DNA of 64,000 nt from Climacium dendroides (taxonomy: Eukaryota > Streptophyta > Bryopsida > Hypnales > Climaciaceae). The translations under genes were made by a program, and so were the position numbers. Below are positions 1-11,843 of this stretch, one piece after another. The notes under the pieces are model-generated. The model was not told the origin of the DNA and did not search any database. It worked only from the letters and a program-made list of their open reading frames with translations. The number at the start of each line of letters is the position of its first letter. Position 1 is the first letter of the stretch. Where the stretch lies: the NCBI GenBank assembly GCA_950106755.1, contig OX467082.1:8618001-8682000 (forward strand), in the 5' to 3' direction.

Positions 1-3000
1 GAATGCAGCTTCGTTTTTCTGCAACTCCAGAAGGCATGTGGTCTGACTAGTCTTTGGATCCAATACTCGAATGCACGAAGCCCACTTATTCGGCTCTGCC
101 TTTGGATAGCCATATTGCTCATCAGGGAGAGGATCTTCGTTCTCTCCATCGGCCATTTCTTCATCTTCTCCCTCTGTTTTCCCGTTTTCATGAACACCTG
201 TATCAAAGAATAAAATCCAGTCGGTTTCAGAAACATTCAAATACTCAGATAACCTTCTGCATACAATGCATGCACCTGTAGAGAACCTATTCAAGGACTA
301 CGACCATTGAGATGAGTCAAAAATGAAGAATCAGGGACACCAAGGAAACATTCACAATGATAAAATGGCGGATACAATTGAACTGTTACAACCAGAGCAA
401 GGTAAAATCAGAACTCTCATAACAAATCTGTCCGACTTGCGCATGTACAGATACAAACACCCATATATAGGAAGAGATATAATTGATGCGTACACGCCAC
501 TTCGCAACCTTCACTTCCATAGACATTCGAAGGGGACGAAAAAAGCAACGAAGCACTCACCTGCAGCCTCCACTGCTTCCTTCTTGTTCACATCGCGCTC
601 TTCAGTAGTAAACGCACCTTGATCACTCTCAAGAATGATAAGAGACTTCTGTTTAGGATGAAGAATGAACTTCCGAGGGGTGTACCGGAGGGGCACAACT
701 GTTTGATTGAATGTCTCACCAAGTCTCTCAATAGTAAAGACACGAAGAGCATCCCTTGCCACTGCCACGACACCTTCTGCACACTGATCTGACGAAAACG
801 ATGCAGCATACTCCAAGGTTTCATACGACAAAGGTGTCAACAAGAAGTGACCTTGGTGAATATAACCCAGCCAGGGCCTGCTGGAAAGACATAACATTGC
901 CCTCCTGCCCCTGACTAACGCAGAGAAGAGTTTCGGGGCACGCAGACCTAAAAACCGGGTTCGAGTGTCCGATAGCTGTCCAGTCACCATATCTACCTCT
1001 GTCCTGAGCAATACCCCGTTTTGCAGGCCGGCATTAAGGAATACACTCGCCGGGTGATCTGCGCCATCCTCACCACCTTTCGAAGCCTCCACTTCAAGGA
1101 GAAGGAGCGACTCCGGCGGCGATACGAGTGCTTGCACACTCAAAATTTGCATACAGTCGTCTGGATCCAGCGAAAGGATTCGAATTGTACTGTCGTAAGA
1201 ACCAACAGCTAAGAACCGTGACCTTTGACGGCCTTCAGGTACAGGTGCAATGTCAAGACAGGCAACGTCCCCAGTCATATCCCGTTTCTCAATTTCCATC
1301 AGTTGACCTGACATGTCCATCTCAAAATATATAAGCTCTCCCCCACTAAGGGCAATAACCACCTGCATCCGATTAAATCCGACTTTCACAATGGTCTTCC
1401 TTCCGGGTGTTTTCCACTCATTAATACGTCCGTCGGCCCTGATATGACGAATACCACTTGGATGCACCTGCATGAGAGAGTCATCACCCAGTAGCGAAAC
1501 TGCTAAGGAAGGAGTCGTGTCCAGAAAACCACTGTCGCTTACTTCCTCGACAGTCTCTCCGATAGAGAGGACCAGCGTAGCGTTCACAAAGGACACCACA
1601 ATATACGCATCAAATTCATCGTTTGCATGCTTCTTAACGGTCCAAACAGCACTTGGTACTCCCGGAAGCTGAGACACGGCCATCTCTGATACTGCTAGAC
1701 CAGGACGTAAGATCCGAAGAGACGACCTTGGGCCCCTTCCACAAAGTGAGAAAATTTGAGGAGTCTCGTCCTCAAATAGGTTCGCCACTTTCATGTCCAT
1801 GATCGGCATCAAACTCTCAATGTCATCAATTTGTACAAGATTCTTCAATTTCCTGGGCATGAAGAAAACAGGTTGGTAACCCTCTTCGGTTTCCTCGAGA
1901 GTGGCCGATGAAGACTCCACCTCCGGCCCTTCACCAATACTCTGAAACTGATACAATGAATGGTTTCCGAACTCCGAAGCAGCGAAAAGAAAGCCAGACT
2001 TCAAAACGCACATCGCAGATGTTACAGGGATAGTATCAAAATACTTAATCTTCAACTCAGTCACTTGATCGTCCTTATCATAATCCAAAGTAACCTTGAA
2101 AATATCACCATATTCCGTTTGCAGCAAGAAGAAGAAGAGCGCTTTCTGCTTGTGAGTAGCAGCAGAAACAATCAGCACGCCTCTATTCGGCGGCAAGTCC
2201 TGTCGTCGTGGAATAACAGCACGAACATCAGGCTGGTTCTGATTCTTGTATATAACAAAATTCTCTGCACAAACGAGAACACCACTTGGTCCATCCCCTC
2301 CACCAGGTACAGTAACTAACATATTAGCACCGTTATCTATAGGCTCGGTCCACTTCCGCACAACATGATTAAGCCCTAAATCAAGCTCATAAAATGTCAG
2401 ATGCTTCTGCGCTTCATTAGCAGCTTGTCCTGTCGAGTCTTGATCCGCCTCGGAGTAATCCAACTCAATAGCCGCGAAAATAGGGTTATCAAAACCACAA
2501 TCCACACCCGTAATCGAATAAACGATAGTATGCGACTTGTGAGCCTCCAATGGGGAAGAAATAGTAAGCCGCGCCGCATTGTCACGATTAAGCACATACA
2601 CAAGCTTCTGCTTCTCGCTAGCGCCAATCATAACCGCGCGTCCCTTAGGGTCCACAGCCAAGTACTGACCAGGAACAATCCGCCGACATCCAGATTTCCC
2701 GAAAGTCTCCTGGTGAATTTTTTCAAAGATGTTCTTCTCTTTGTTGTACTCAAGAATCACTATTCGACCCGAGTCGGAGCCTACAACAATATAATCCTTC
2801 TGGGAGCCCGTGAGCCGAAACTGCGCCAAAGACCGAATAGCGCCGAAAATCTCCACCGACAGCAGAGTCTGCAGCTTCCCATTGTCGTCGGGACGCAGCA
2901 AGTCCAACACCTTGCCTCGTGCCACCACAATCTCCTGCGACTTGCCCCCCGTGAAGTTCCCATACGTCGCGCAAACAATCCCCGTTGCCTGCTGCAACGT

Positions 3001-3018
3001 CAAACTATACAAGAACAT
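1..3018 (-). CDS. SF3B3: Splicing factor 3B subunit 3 (SF3B3/SAP130), 5' part, runs off left edge
   Basis: Core subunit of the SF3b complex of U2 snRNP, needed for branch-site recognition in the nucleus. ATG at 3018; exon 1 is 3018-561, intron 560-198 (donor GTGAGT, acceptor TACAG), exon 2 is 197 to beyond base 1. The join in phase 1 gives EAAGVHENGK, as expected for the family. About 820 residues come from one uninterrupted first exon. The N-terminus MFLYSLTLQQATGIVCA, then RGKVLDLLRPDDNGK, FGKSGCRRIVPGQY and HLTFYELDLGLNHV, are near-identical to plant SAP130. This part forms the first beta-propellers of a DDB1/CPSF160-like fold. Exon 2 encodes an acidic linker followed by DEQYGYPKAEPNKWASCIRV, where the second half begins. 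About one third of a ~1200-residue protein lies outside the window. No frameshift or missing block is seen. Confidence 0.97.
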
Positions 3019-3459
3019 GACTCAGGACTTCAAAAAAACCCTGGCTTCGCCCTCTACCGATCCGAGGAATGAAATGTAACGAAATATGAGGACGTGCGAA
3101 ACGCAAAGTGCAAAACCCTGAGAAGGAGGTTTGTGTGATAAACCCTAAGGGGGTGAAGACGGGTTGGAAGAGTTTGGACTGCGCTGGGAAAATGCAGACA
3201 AAAGGAAGAAGGGAAGCCCCCAGCACATGAAAATGGAAGCCTAAAAGTGGAGTGACCAATGCGCCATAGCCGAGCAGAAGCGGCGACGAATTGAAGAGAG
3301 CTGAAAGCTCTGCGAAATCTTGCTGAGTGCAGCCTGGAGGTCGTCTCTCCCCTTCTCCCGTGGCCTTGCCGGGCTTTATAGCGTGCATAGCGGTGGGCAG
3401 CTTCCCGGTCTCCCTCGCGCAACCAACTGCTCTGAAGAAATGTCGAAGATTCTAGGCTA
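3019..3459. promoter_or_regulatory. 5' leader and promoter region of SF3B3
   Basis: GC-richer stretch upstream of the SF3B3 ATG (read on the minus strand). It contains one isolated AAACCCTAA telo-box near 3139, a motif common near starts of plant housekeeping genes. No TATA box was assigned. The open reading frames here show no protein-like composition. Confidence 0.4.
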
Positions 3460-3731
3460 CACTAAAATTGGTAAATAGTGTTGGGTACACTAATTGTCAA
3501 CAATAACATTAGTTGTGATTTGCAAGGTTAGTGTTAGAACATTATTTATCCATTTTAACACTATTTGACCTCTATAGTAAAATTTGGTCATTTCAACATT
3601 TGTATGAGAGTGCATTTAATGTTAGATGGGAATAAAATACACAAAAGTTGGAATGGTGGGGAAAAAGTGTTGGGAGTAAAAAACAGGGAACAACACTAAT
3701 TATCACCCAACACTATTTACCAATTTTAGTG
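3460..3731. mobile_element. MITE with CACTA-like 27-bp inverted ends, TA flanks
   Basis: The ends CACTAAAATTGGTAAATAGT and its reverse complement match over about 27 bp without mismatch, with weaker pairing further in. Each end is flanked by TA (3458-3459 and 3732-3733). The element is 272 bp with no coding capacity. The CACTA/TAGTG termini suggest the En/Spm group, but the trinucleotides outside (CTA left, TAC right) do not match, so a TA-duplicating family is as likely. It lies just upstream of the SF3B3 5' region. Confidence 0.75.
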
Positions 3732-3733
3732 TA

Positions 3734-5092
3734 CTGGTATTGGACTTTCTGAACCACGTGAACAATGTTTTAAAAAAAATTGAAATTACTCTCAAGTGGC
3801 AAAAAAATTCCGTCTTAGAAGGCATATTCTAATGAGATTTTCAAATTTTTTTTTTTTTTGAGTTTAAAGCACCCTGCATTATGTGTAAAATTTATAATGC
3901 AGTAGAAACATTAGCTTTCATGAATAAAAAAAGACCCTATGTTTTAACTCACATGATTTTCTAACTCAACCCAATTGTCCTCCCAAGGTTGTAAAGGAAA
4001 TGATAACATTAGCATTGAAGTAGGTGAGGTACTTTGAATTGAATTTCTTTTTTTAATGTAAATGGTCTTTATGAGAAAAACATTGAAATAAAGACTTTTT
4101 ATCTATGCAATTGTTTTCTAGGTTCTTGTGGCATTTGACTTACAATTGTACCACATGGATCTTGAAAATAAGATGTTGTGAATATTTGAAAATAATTAAA
4201 ATGGTTTATATCATGCTTCATTTTTAGTAGGAGAAGTGAGATCTTAAAAATGAGTTCCGAAAATAAATAGAACTAAATAATGGAAGTGACAAATCTCATA
4301 GTACATATTACCCTAAATGCAATACAAAAGTTACGGTAAAATATTAAAGACTGTATGTATTAAATATTAAATCCTTGTATCATTTGCGGTTGAATCCTTT
4401 AAGAATAGAGAAGATACATTCTGTCCTCTTTCTTTCAAAAAAACACAATAATATACATCTACATTAAACAAAGTGATCTTGAAACATGTAGATGTGGATT
4501 ATTCCTAAAATTTTAGTAGCATAGTTTGTAAATGAAGGGATAATATTAGCATTGAAGTAGAAGATGTCTATAAAATATAAAATAGAATAAATAAAATAAA
4601 ATAGATGCATAGAAATTATTCTATTTATATTTAGTAGTCTTTATTTCTAAAAAATGAAAACAACTATAAATAAAAATATGGAAAAATACTTGTGATGCAA
4701 ACCTAATGTTTAGATCTTTGGGGGTGAGGTTTATATTCTTCAACTTTCTCTTCTTATTGGCTAGAGTTTGATGCAAAGATTGAAGAATTTGTATCTTGTA
4801 GTGTAGGTGCAGAAATTAAATCCTTCATTTCTTGAATGGAAATTTGCACATGCTCAAATGATAGATCTTTCCAATCATCATTGATTAATGAATTTTTTAG
4901 GCTATTTCATTCTCACTCCCACTCTATGCTATCAAGAACTTTTGTTTGACAATTGTATAGGTATAATGAAATTTAGGGTACTTGGAGGTTTGTTTATCCA
5001 GTGTGATTGGTCTAAGTGTAGTGAATTGCTAAAGCAATTCCAATGCAACATTGGAACAAGCATGGGAGTAGTTCCAACAAGGCTTGTAACAA
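3734..5092. other. AT-rich intergenic DNA, no gene seen
   Basis: Low-complexity AT-rich sequence with T and A homopolymers. No supported gene, RNA or structured repeat; short open frames lack family resemblance. Confidence 0.5.
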
Positions 5093-5301
5093 TACAAGAA
5101 AACATGTCCAAAATGACAAAAACTGGTCTTAAATGACAGAAATCAGCCCCTCCTAATTGACTGAAAATTGACAGACTTTTGTCAATTTGGACAATTTTCT
5201 GTCAATTTGGACAGTTTTTTGTCCTAATTGACAAAAACTTGTCAAATTTCTGTCATTTAGGAGGGGCTGATTTCTGTCATTTAGGACACGTTTCTCTTGT
5301 A
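5093..5301. mobile_element. Fold-back MITE, ~50-bp inverted arms
   Basis: Almost palindromic 209-bp unit. The arms contain ATGACAGAAATCAGCCCCTC and its complement, and the ends TACAAGARAAC pair with GTTTCTCTTGTA. TA is present at both borders. The centre consists of repeated GTCAATTTGGACA-like words. The end resembles the En/Spm terminus CACTACAAGAAAA, but the CAC is not preserved. It could fold as a long hairpin if transcribed. Confidence 0.75.
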
Positions 5302-5754
5302 CTATAATGTGCTTCTCCAAAAAAACACTCTCTAATGCGACTATTGTAGCCAATTGAATTTTCTAGGGCTCTGTATATGAGAGTCCTTGCTTCACATTTG
5401 GGAGTAATTTACTAAGCACAAAAGAATGCACCAGTAGCTAGATTCTCTAAAAAAAACACGTGTGCTGGTGGTTCCGGAGTTTGAGAGGGGAAGAATGAAT
5501 TCGCAAAATTTTAAAAAAAAATGTTTATTGTTCTTGGATTTAGTCCACATTTTTTACTTCTTCTTTTGATTTGTATCTTTGACCAAGGATTGGTGACCAA
5601 AATTTATCACAACTCATCACTGGAATTGAGTTGTGAAGCAATTCTATGATTTTTCCCTCATGTTTTCTACTTTGGCTTTTCTAGGGTTTATAAGGATGGA
5701 ATAATTCTTTGGCACATCAGGTTGTGAATGCTAAATTGCTTTTATTCTTCAGCA
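5302..5754. other. Intergenic DNA, nothing recognised
   Basis: AT-rich spacer between two miniature elements. No coding sequence or repeat structure could be supported. Confidence 0.4.
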
Positions 5755-5986
5755 TTAACCCTAGAAGGGCCTGAAAGCCCATTGCAACCATATAATATAT
5801 ATTATAAATAGATGGTATTTGACTAGAAAAACATTGACCAAATACTTTTTAGTACAAAGAAAATTAATGATCATAATAGTACATAAATAACAATGTATCA
5901 TAATTCATATAGTAAACCACACTTGAAGAGTTATAAGGCTAAATACAAGTTGTATAGAGGGCCCCCAAGGGCCTTTCAAGGGTTAA
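5755..5986. mobile_element. Short TTAA-bounded piggyBac-like MITE
   Basis: Begins TTAACCCTAGAAGGGCC and ends GGGCCTTTCAAGGGTTAA. Both ends are bounded by TTAA, the target duplication of the piggyBac superfamily. The ends pair over about 17 bp with small mismatches. It is 232 bp including both TTAA and non-coding. Its terminal sequence is related to several other elements in this window. Confidence 0.75.
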
Positions 5987-6210
5987 AAAGTTGGACTTAC
6001 TTGGAAATGCACTCTAAGCTTAATTTTAATTTGGATTCACCATCTCTGAATTAGTACCACTTCCTAAAATTCTCTTTGCCCTACTCTTTGTTCTTGTCAG
6101 TGTAAACTAGTGTGCCTTGTGTTGTTGCTATAGTCAAAACAAAAGTAAAAGTAATTTTTCTAATTTCTTAGTTCATGAAAACTTCAAAATTCAATACCTT
6201 TCTCATCGTA

Positions 6211-6345
6211 GGTCTGAACGCCACAAAACCAAGCCTGTGCACCCTTCCTTGCCAAGAGCTTTTTGATGGTACCAAAAACGCAAGCGGGGATGCACGGTTT
6301 GAGAGATCTCAATGTAATAAACAAAACAACCAGCCAAATTTAAAG
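6211..6345. repeat. Dispersed repeat, copy 1
   Basis: Contains AACGCCACAAAACCAAG and CTTTTTGATGGTACCAAAAA and is colinear with 27150-27277 over about 130 bp at high identity. No ends or coding potential were identified, so the repeat class is unknown. Confidence 0.7.
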
Positions 6346-6377
6346 TATGGATTTTTGAACCGTTCATGAGTGAAGTA

Positions 6378-6836
6378 AGGTAAAGCACCCCCATTGCAGT
6401 CAAATGACGCATTGTGGTCGCCTAGGAAATGACCCATTATGGGTTTTTTTCAGTGTGTGAGATGTGGGCCACAATGCATGTCATACATGAGAGTAATGAA
6501 GTGAACTATGACCTCATTAGGAACTTCTGACCTTTCTAGTGTGAAATTCATTGTAAAAATTGACTTTTTAGGTCTTCCATGATAGAAAATATTTTGACTG
6601 CATTAGGTAGTAAGATGAGCATTATGCATTCAGATTTTGTAGGTTTTAAGGTAGTCTACAGACTCTTTTAGGATGAACGCTTCAAAAATTCCTGGCAAAT
6701 TCGTACTTTGTCAAAAAAAAATATAATTGCAATTGCTGTTTCTCACACTTGTACTAATGTGGGGAAAAAATTGAAAAATTTCAGCAACAAGATGATGTCA
6801 AACTCCTCATTCTAACCACAATGGACTGCTTTACCT
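6378..6836. mobile_element. TA-flanked MITE (AGGTAAAGCA family), copy 1
   Basis: Ends AGGTAAAGCA and TGCTTTACCT, each flanked by TA (6376-6377, 6837-6838). It is 459 bp and non-coding. The whole element is similar, in reverse orientation, to 43098-43548, sharing the GTGAGATNTGGGCCACAAT and GATGAGCATTATG blocks. Its right end is only 88 bp before the ATG of the FAD oxidoreductase gene, so it probably lies in that promoter or 5' UTR. Confidence 0.8.
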
Positions 6837-6924
6837 TATGCGTAGGCCTGATTTCTCTTCCGTTTCAACGCCGGGGTCTACGTCTGCCTCCGTTCGCAGT
6901 TGAGCTCTCTCCTTCCCTCCCGTC

Positions 6925-9900
6925 ATGGCTATGGTGTCGGGCACACTGTGTTCACGTGGAGCTTCGTTTGGATTTCGCTCCTACTCGGACTCTTTCCCTC
7001 GCCGCACATCCAGAAACTGTCCATTAGCGCCACGCCACCGCTGCAGCGTTGTGGGTCTTCGTGCTGCTGCCTCAGGTGCACGCAGTATTGTTTGCTCGTG
7101 TTCGTTGATGAATTTGATTTCACTCCGAGACGATGTGTTGCCTTTGGATTCCGTTCGTAGTCAGCCTGACTGTCAAATTCTGCTTATTAACAAGATGATG
7201 TTGCTTGGATTTGTCTTTGGCAGCGGACGTGTCGAAAAGCTTCGAGGATCCTCCTGTGTTGATTGTGGTGGGAGGAGGAGCTGCAGGAATTTTTGGAGCC
7301 TTGCGAGCCAAGACAGTGTGCCCCCAATTGACAGTGGTGGTTCTAGAGAAAGGCAAACTGCTTTCGAAGGTTTTCTCCTCACTGCCTTCTCATATTTTGC
7401 TTGGCTAGACAGGCCATGGACCGCACAGTTGTCCTTCTTTAAGCTCGAACTGCGTGGAATGGAATGGGTGCAAGAGTTTATTTGGTTCATACAAGAAATC
7501 TCCTCTCCTTCCTGTGCACTTTACTCACATATTCGCTAAACCCTAAACCCTAAACCTTATTGAAAACAGCTGTGTGCAATCTATACGTGGTCAAGGTAAA
7601 GCACCTATTGCCATCTCAGAATGCATCTTAAATCACTAGATGTACATGATTTGAAGACCGGTTTTTTTTCTTGTGGAGGGTTTAAGGCACGGAATTGATG
7701 CATTTCTATGCCTGAGTGGTTTTGCAAACCATTGCAAAAACTATTTGCAATCTCTGTCTTCTATACAAGACACATCTCGACCCTCGCCCAAATTAGTTGT
7801 TTTGGCAAATTTCAGTGTGCTGAAATGCTACTGTCTAGTGCTCTTGACGATGGTTTTCGGTTGCCCGATTTTGAATGCTCCGGCTGAATATCTTTGTGCC
7901 TCTCTAAACCCGCCAATCATGTGAATTATATGCTAACGTAATGAATCATTCAGACCATCAAGTGAATTGATAAAACACCAACAGTGTCCATGTCCTTAAA
8001 TTGTCGAGATTCCGGTCCCCAAAACTGTGCCATATATCTATACAGAGCCCTAGACACTAGGACAGGGGGTTATAGATTTACGTTTCAGACCCCCCCCCCC
8101 CCCCCCTGAAAAGCACCGTGTAGTGGATATCGCCGAAACATTCAAAACTTAGTCTCGGAATGCTTCAGTAGTTTTAAGAAGTTTCAAAACATGGAGCACA
8201 GTTTTTGAATTTGCTAAACTATTAAATACTTGGGGTGTGGGGTCAAATGCATGCTCTAGGAGTATATCATATGTACATATCTCAGCAGTCAGCGTGTAGG
8301 AGTGAGAACGTATTAATTTCTGCGGGAATCATTAGATTTGAGTTTTGGCGATTATTTGTCATTGCCAGGAAATTAAGGTAATGGATGAAAATCAGTTTGC
8401 TCTTTGCTGGCAAGGGTATGGCACTCCCTTTTGTGACTGAATTCATTGTGTTGCTTTTGTTATTAGGTGCGAATATCAGGAGGTGGACGTTGCAATGTCA
8501 CGACTGGTCTTCATGTGGATCCTCTTGTAATTTCCACTACTCTAATTTTTGTGACATTTTTCTGATGATTCTGAGTTTGATGTTTAGTGTAATTGATGAT
8601 TCCATTTGGTACTTTGCTGCATCCTGTTCTACCACGTTGGCTGATGCATTTTGGATAGCCATTGGCAGGGCAATATCCACGAGGGCACAAGGAATTGCGA
8701 GGGTCGTTCTTTCGGGCACATGGCCCCAGGGAGACTATCGCGTGGTTCGCCCAACGTGGCGTTTCCCTTAAGGTGATCAGATTTTGGTTTATGGATTTTG
8801 CATCACATCTCTCTTTCAAGACTTCTAGATTGATACTAAAGTGAAGACCTCTGATATGAACAGAAAGAGGAAGACGGAAGAATGTTTCCCACTTCCAACA
8901 CTTCAGCAACGATTGTGGACTGTCTGCTGAACGAGGCACGACGCATTGGAGGTATTGCAGTACAAGTTTTTGACTCAGAAGCAACATTCTGTTGACATCC
9001 ATGTTGAAGGAGATATACTAGCATAACTATATGTGAAATTGACGTGATTTTTGTTTTCTGTATGATTGACTTGAATTTGTAAAACCTCGTCTCCGTCGAT
9101 CACATTTGGACATCCTTGTAGTATTTCGGTGATTGAATTATCAACGTGTCGTCATTAAGTTTTGCAGTTGTTTTGCGGACTGGCGTATCGGTCAGTGACA
9201 TTTTATGTAGAAGTGAAGGAGGATTTCTTATTAAAATTGCTAAAAGCAAAGATGGGACGAAAGAACTCGGTGCTCATTTTGTGCTTCTATCAACTGGGAG
9301 CTCGCGGCAGGTATGTAGCATGATCTGACTTCTTGAATATGCTTTACTTAGTAAAAGACACAATTTTGGTTTCTTGATAAACTTTCTGAAAACCTTGAGG
9401 GGGAGACTTTTCCTAAAAAGGCCTGATTATATTTGTGCATAGTTAAATTAGTCTTCTTTTGTCTTGATTTTCAGAGCTTGGTATTATTCATGTATTTTAT
9501 TAATGTCACCCTTGCCTTGATTCTGCTCACACGTAACATATCAGTGTTTTGTGGTTGTATTTTGAAGTAGGGACATGATTTGGCTGAAATGCTAGGCCAT
9601 TCTATAGTTGAACCTCAACCTAGCCTTTTCACATTCAAGGTCATGGATGCAGCACTTGCAGAATTGGCAGGGGTATGTGGAATTGTTAACCTGTCTTTGG
9701 TATTCACCAGAGTGATTTTGGACATTATTTTCCTCTTGTTTTCCCAATATCCATAGCAGTAACATTGTATTTGAGTAGTTTTCTGAGAAATTCTTTAAGG
9801 GTGATCTTTGTAAGGGCTGGTTATGGTGATTTTTAGGTCTCCTTCGAGTTTGTTAAAGCTGACCTAGAATTGCCCGGTCAGAAGCAAAAGAATCCTCGTC

Positions 9901-11843
9901 TATCTCAGGTGTGCGCCGTTTCTTTTTGCTTTCAGATTATGTGAAAGACATGATTTTATTCTGATGATTGTGGTTCACAAACGTGGTAGTAACTTAGCCC
10001 TTTGAGCTGCCTTTTGTTCCTATCCGGTTGCCTTCAGACAGGTCCGTTGTTGATAACGCATTGGGGTTTGAGTGGCCCAGCTGTACTTCGGCTGTCTGCT
10101 TGGGCTGCCCGTGATTTGTTCTCTTCAAATTATCAAGGTGGGTAGTGAGACACATCAATTTTTCTTCATAGAAGGGAGAATGAAGTATGTAATGTGGACA
10201 TTTGTGTACGATGGTTTGTTTGTTGACTCAGTTTAGTACTCATGACTTCGTGCAGGTACGTTATGGATCGACTTTGTGCCAAGCATGTCAGCTGAAACTG
10301 TGTATGGAGAGCTGGAGAGTCAGAAAAAATCCTTTATGGTACGCCCTTTTTGCTTTCTATAGAAATAGCTTTAGTCGTGCTTCAGTAATCATAGCGGCAG
10401 TCAAGCTCAAGGTTTTGTGCATGAACAGTGTTCCATACAGCAATTTTTATGTTAAGTGGAGTGGTTCCCTTCATGCTCCCAATCACAAGGTGCTATGTAA
10501 GTTTATCATGTTCACTCGATAGATAATCTTCAGTTTATGATGGTATGGTCTTGCAGAAGCGAAAAGTAGGTGGTGCATCACCATCACAACTTCCCCTGAC
10601 TCGCAGATTCTGGCAATACTTACTACAACGTGAGGTCAGTCAGACACTGTATCCCTTCCTCGGCATCCCAACAATTAAAGTTATCAGATTTCCTAAAAGT
10701 CTGATTGTTAAAATTGGTTTTAATATGCTATTAGAAAGTTGGCTCAAATTGATTACTTTTGTTTCAGGACATTGATATTGATAGCATTTGGGCAACTTTG
10801 TCAACCAAAGCATTGCGGCAGCTGTCAAGCCTCCTGAAACGATGTCCGTTTCTAATTTCTGGCAAGGTAAGACGTGTACCTATATTCTGCATCGAGATTT
10901 ATTGATGGTGGTTGAAATTTCTTTGATACACATCTCTTCATGAGTGTTAGCTTTCACAACCTTGGCGTAACATGGTAGCGAGTAAATCCATGAGCAGTTT
11001 TCAGATCATGATTTGTTCTCTCATGTGGAGGCATACTCTATGCATAATTTTCTTGTGCAGGGAGAGTTTAAGGACGAGTTTGTTACCTCTGGTGGAGTAC
11101 CTCTTGTTGAGGTGATAGCTCTGCTCTATGACCTAGTGCTTTCATGGACAGTTTAGCAGCTTTTGAAATTCCTAACATGGTGGTGAGATTATTCTGTGGT
11201 GCGTGGTCTAGGTGAACTTGAAGACCATGGAGAGCCGCATTTGCCATGATCTTTATTTGGCAGGAGAAGTAAGCTTCTTTAGACTATAGTACTTCTGTAT
11301 AGATTTTGAGTAACTACCCTTATCCCCACGTTGAAGCTCCCAAAGTTGATTGATTTTACTGGTAATCAAACAAGGTTGAATTCAAGTTTTTAATCATCAC
11401 TACAGATGACAGGAATGAAAAATTGATTAGTAATGTTTGTGTGGTTATTGGCTGCAAACAGGTTCTTGATATTGATGGAGTAACAGGCGGTTTTAACTTT
11501 CAGGTATGAAGTATTATTCAGCCCTTGAAAATTGAGGATAATTTTTTCCTTTGTTTGAGGTTGTGTTTGGCATAGACAATTGGACTAATCCTTCAATGAA
11601 TTTGTCGAGACTGATAGCGCCGCGACAGAATTTACACTATGAATTCACACTATGAATGTCATTAACCCAGAGTGTGAACCCTAGAGAGGGCTGGGTTAAT
11701 GACATTCAGGAGATGTTGATTATTGTTCTTTTGGTTGATGGCAGAATGCTTGGACTGGAGGGTACATCTCAGGCTCAGAGATTGGTTCTTTAGCTATTGA
11801 TCGATTAGCAAAACCTCGTGTGGCCGCTGGTGTTGAAGATTAA
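6925..11843 (+). CDS. HI0933-family FAD/NAD(P)-binding oxidoreductase, plastid-type N-terminus
   Basis: Sixteen exons, all phases consistent, giving 494 residues: 6925-7075, 7224-7369, 8467-8526, 8659-8772, 8864-8951, 9168-9310, 9571-9672, 9837-9908, 10038-10137, 10256-10338, 10557-10634, 10768-10866, 11061-11111, 11212-11268, 11462-11503, 11745-11843. About 55 Ser/Arg-rich N-terminal residues look like a transit peptide. Then comes the dinucleotide-binding [15 protein letters not shown] (about 62-76), [10 protein letters not shown] (about 102-111), YPRGHKEL and [15 protein letters not shown]. The C-terminal family signature is [20 protein letters not shown] followed by [10 protein letters not shown]. 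The fold is that of HI0933/YhiN flavoproteins, also found in flowering plants; the substrate is unknown. Least certain are the borders of exons 3-5, where the acceptor at 8659 was chosen because it preserves frame and the family spacing before YPRG. No gene break is seen. Confidence 0.93.
7538..7558. repeat. Short telomere-like CCCTAAA motif in intron 2
   Basis: Two to three AACCCTA units inside intron 2 of the FAD oxidoreductase gene. Such telo-boxes occur in early introns and leaders of many plant genes. Too short to be a relic of telomere fusion. Confidence 0.6.
8090..8106. repeat. 17-nt poly-C run in intron 2
   Basis: Uninterrupted run of 17 C following TTTCAGA, within the 1.1-kb intron 2 of the FAD oxidoreductase gene. 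Its length may vary or be mis-assembled. Confidence 0.85.
11653..11708. repeat. Perfect 18-bp stem hairpin in intron 15
   Basis: TGAATGTCATTAACCCAG at 11653-11670 pairs perfectly with 11691-11708 across a 20-nt loop, inside intron 15 of the FAD oxidoreductase gene. It is on the sense strand, so the intron RNA could fold. It may be a solo fold-back remnant; TTAA occurs on each arm. Confidence 0.8.

Noticed and set aside
2401..3072. 223-codon plus-strand open frame
   Set aside because: Antisense shadow of SF3B3 exon 1; no family resemblance and the opposite strand is strongly conserved coding sequence.
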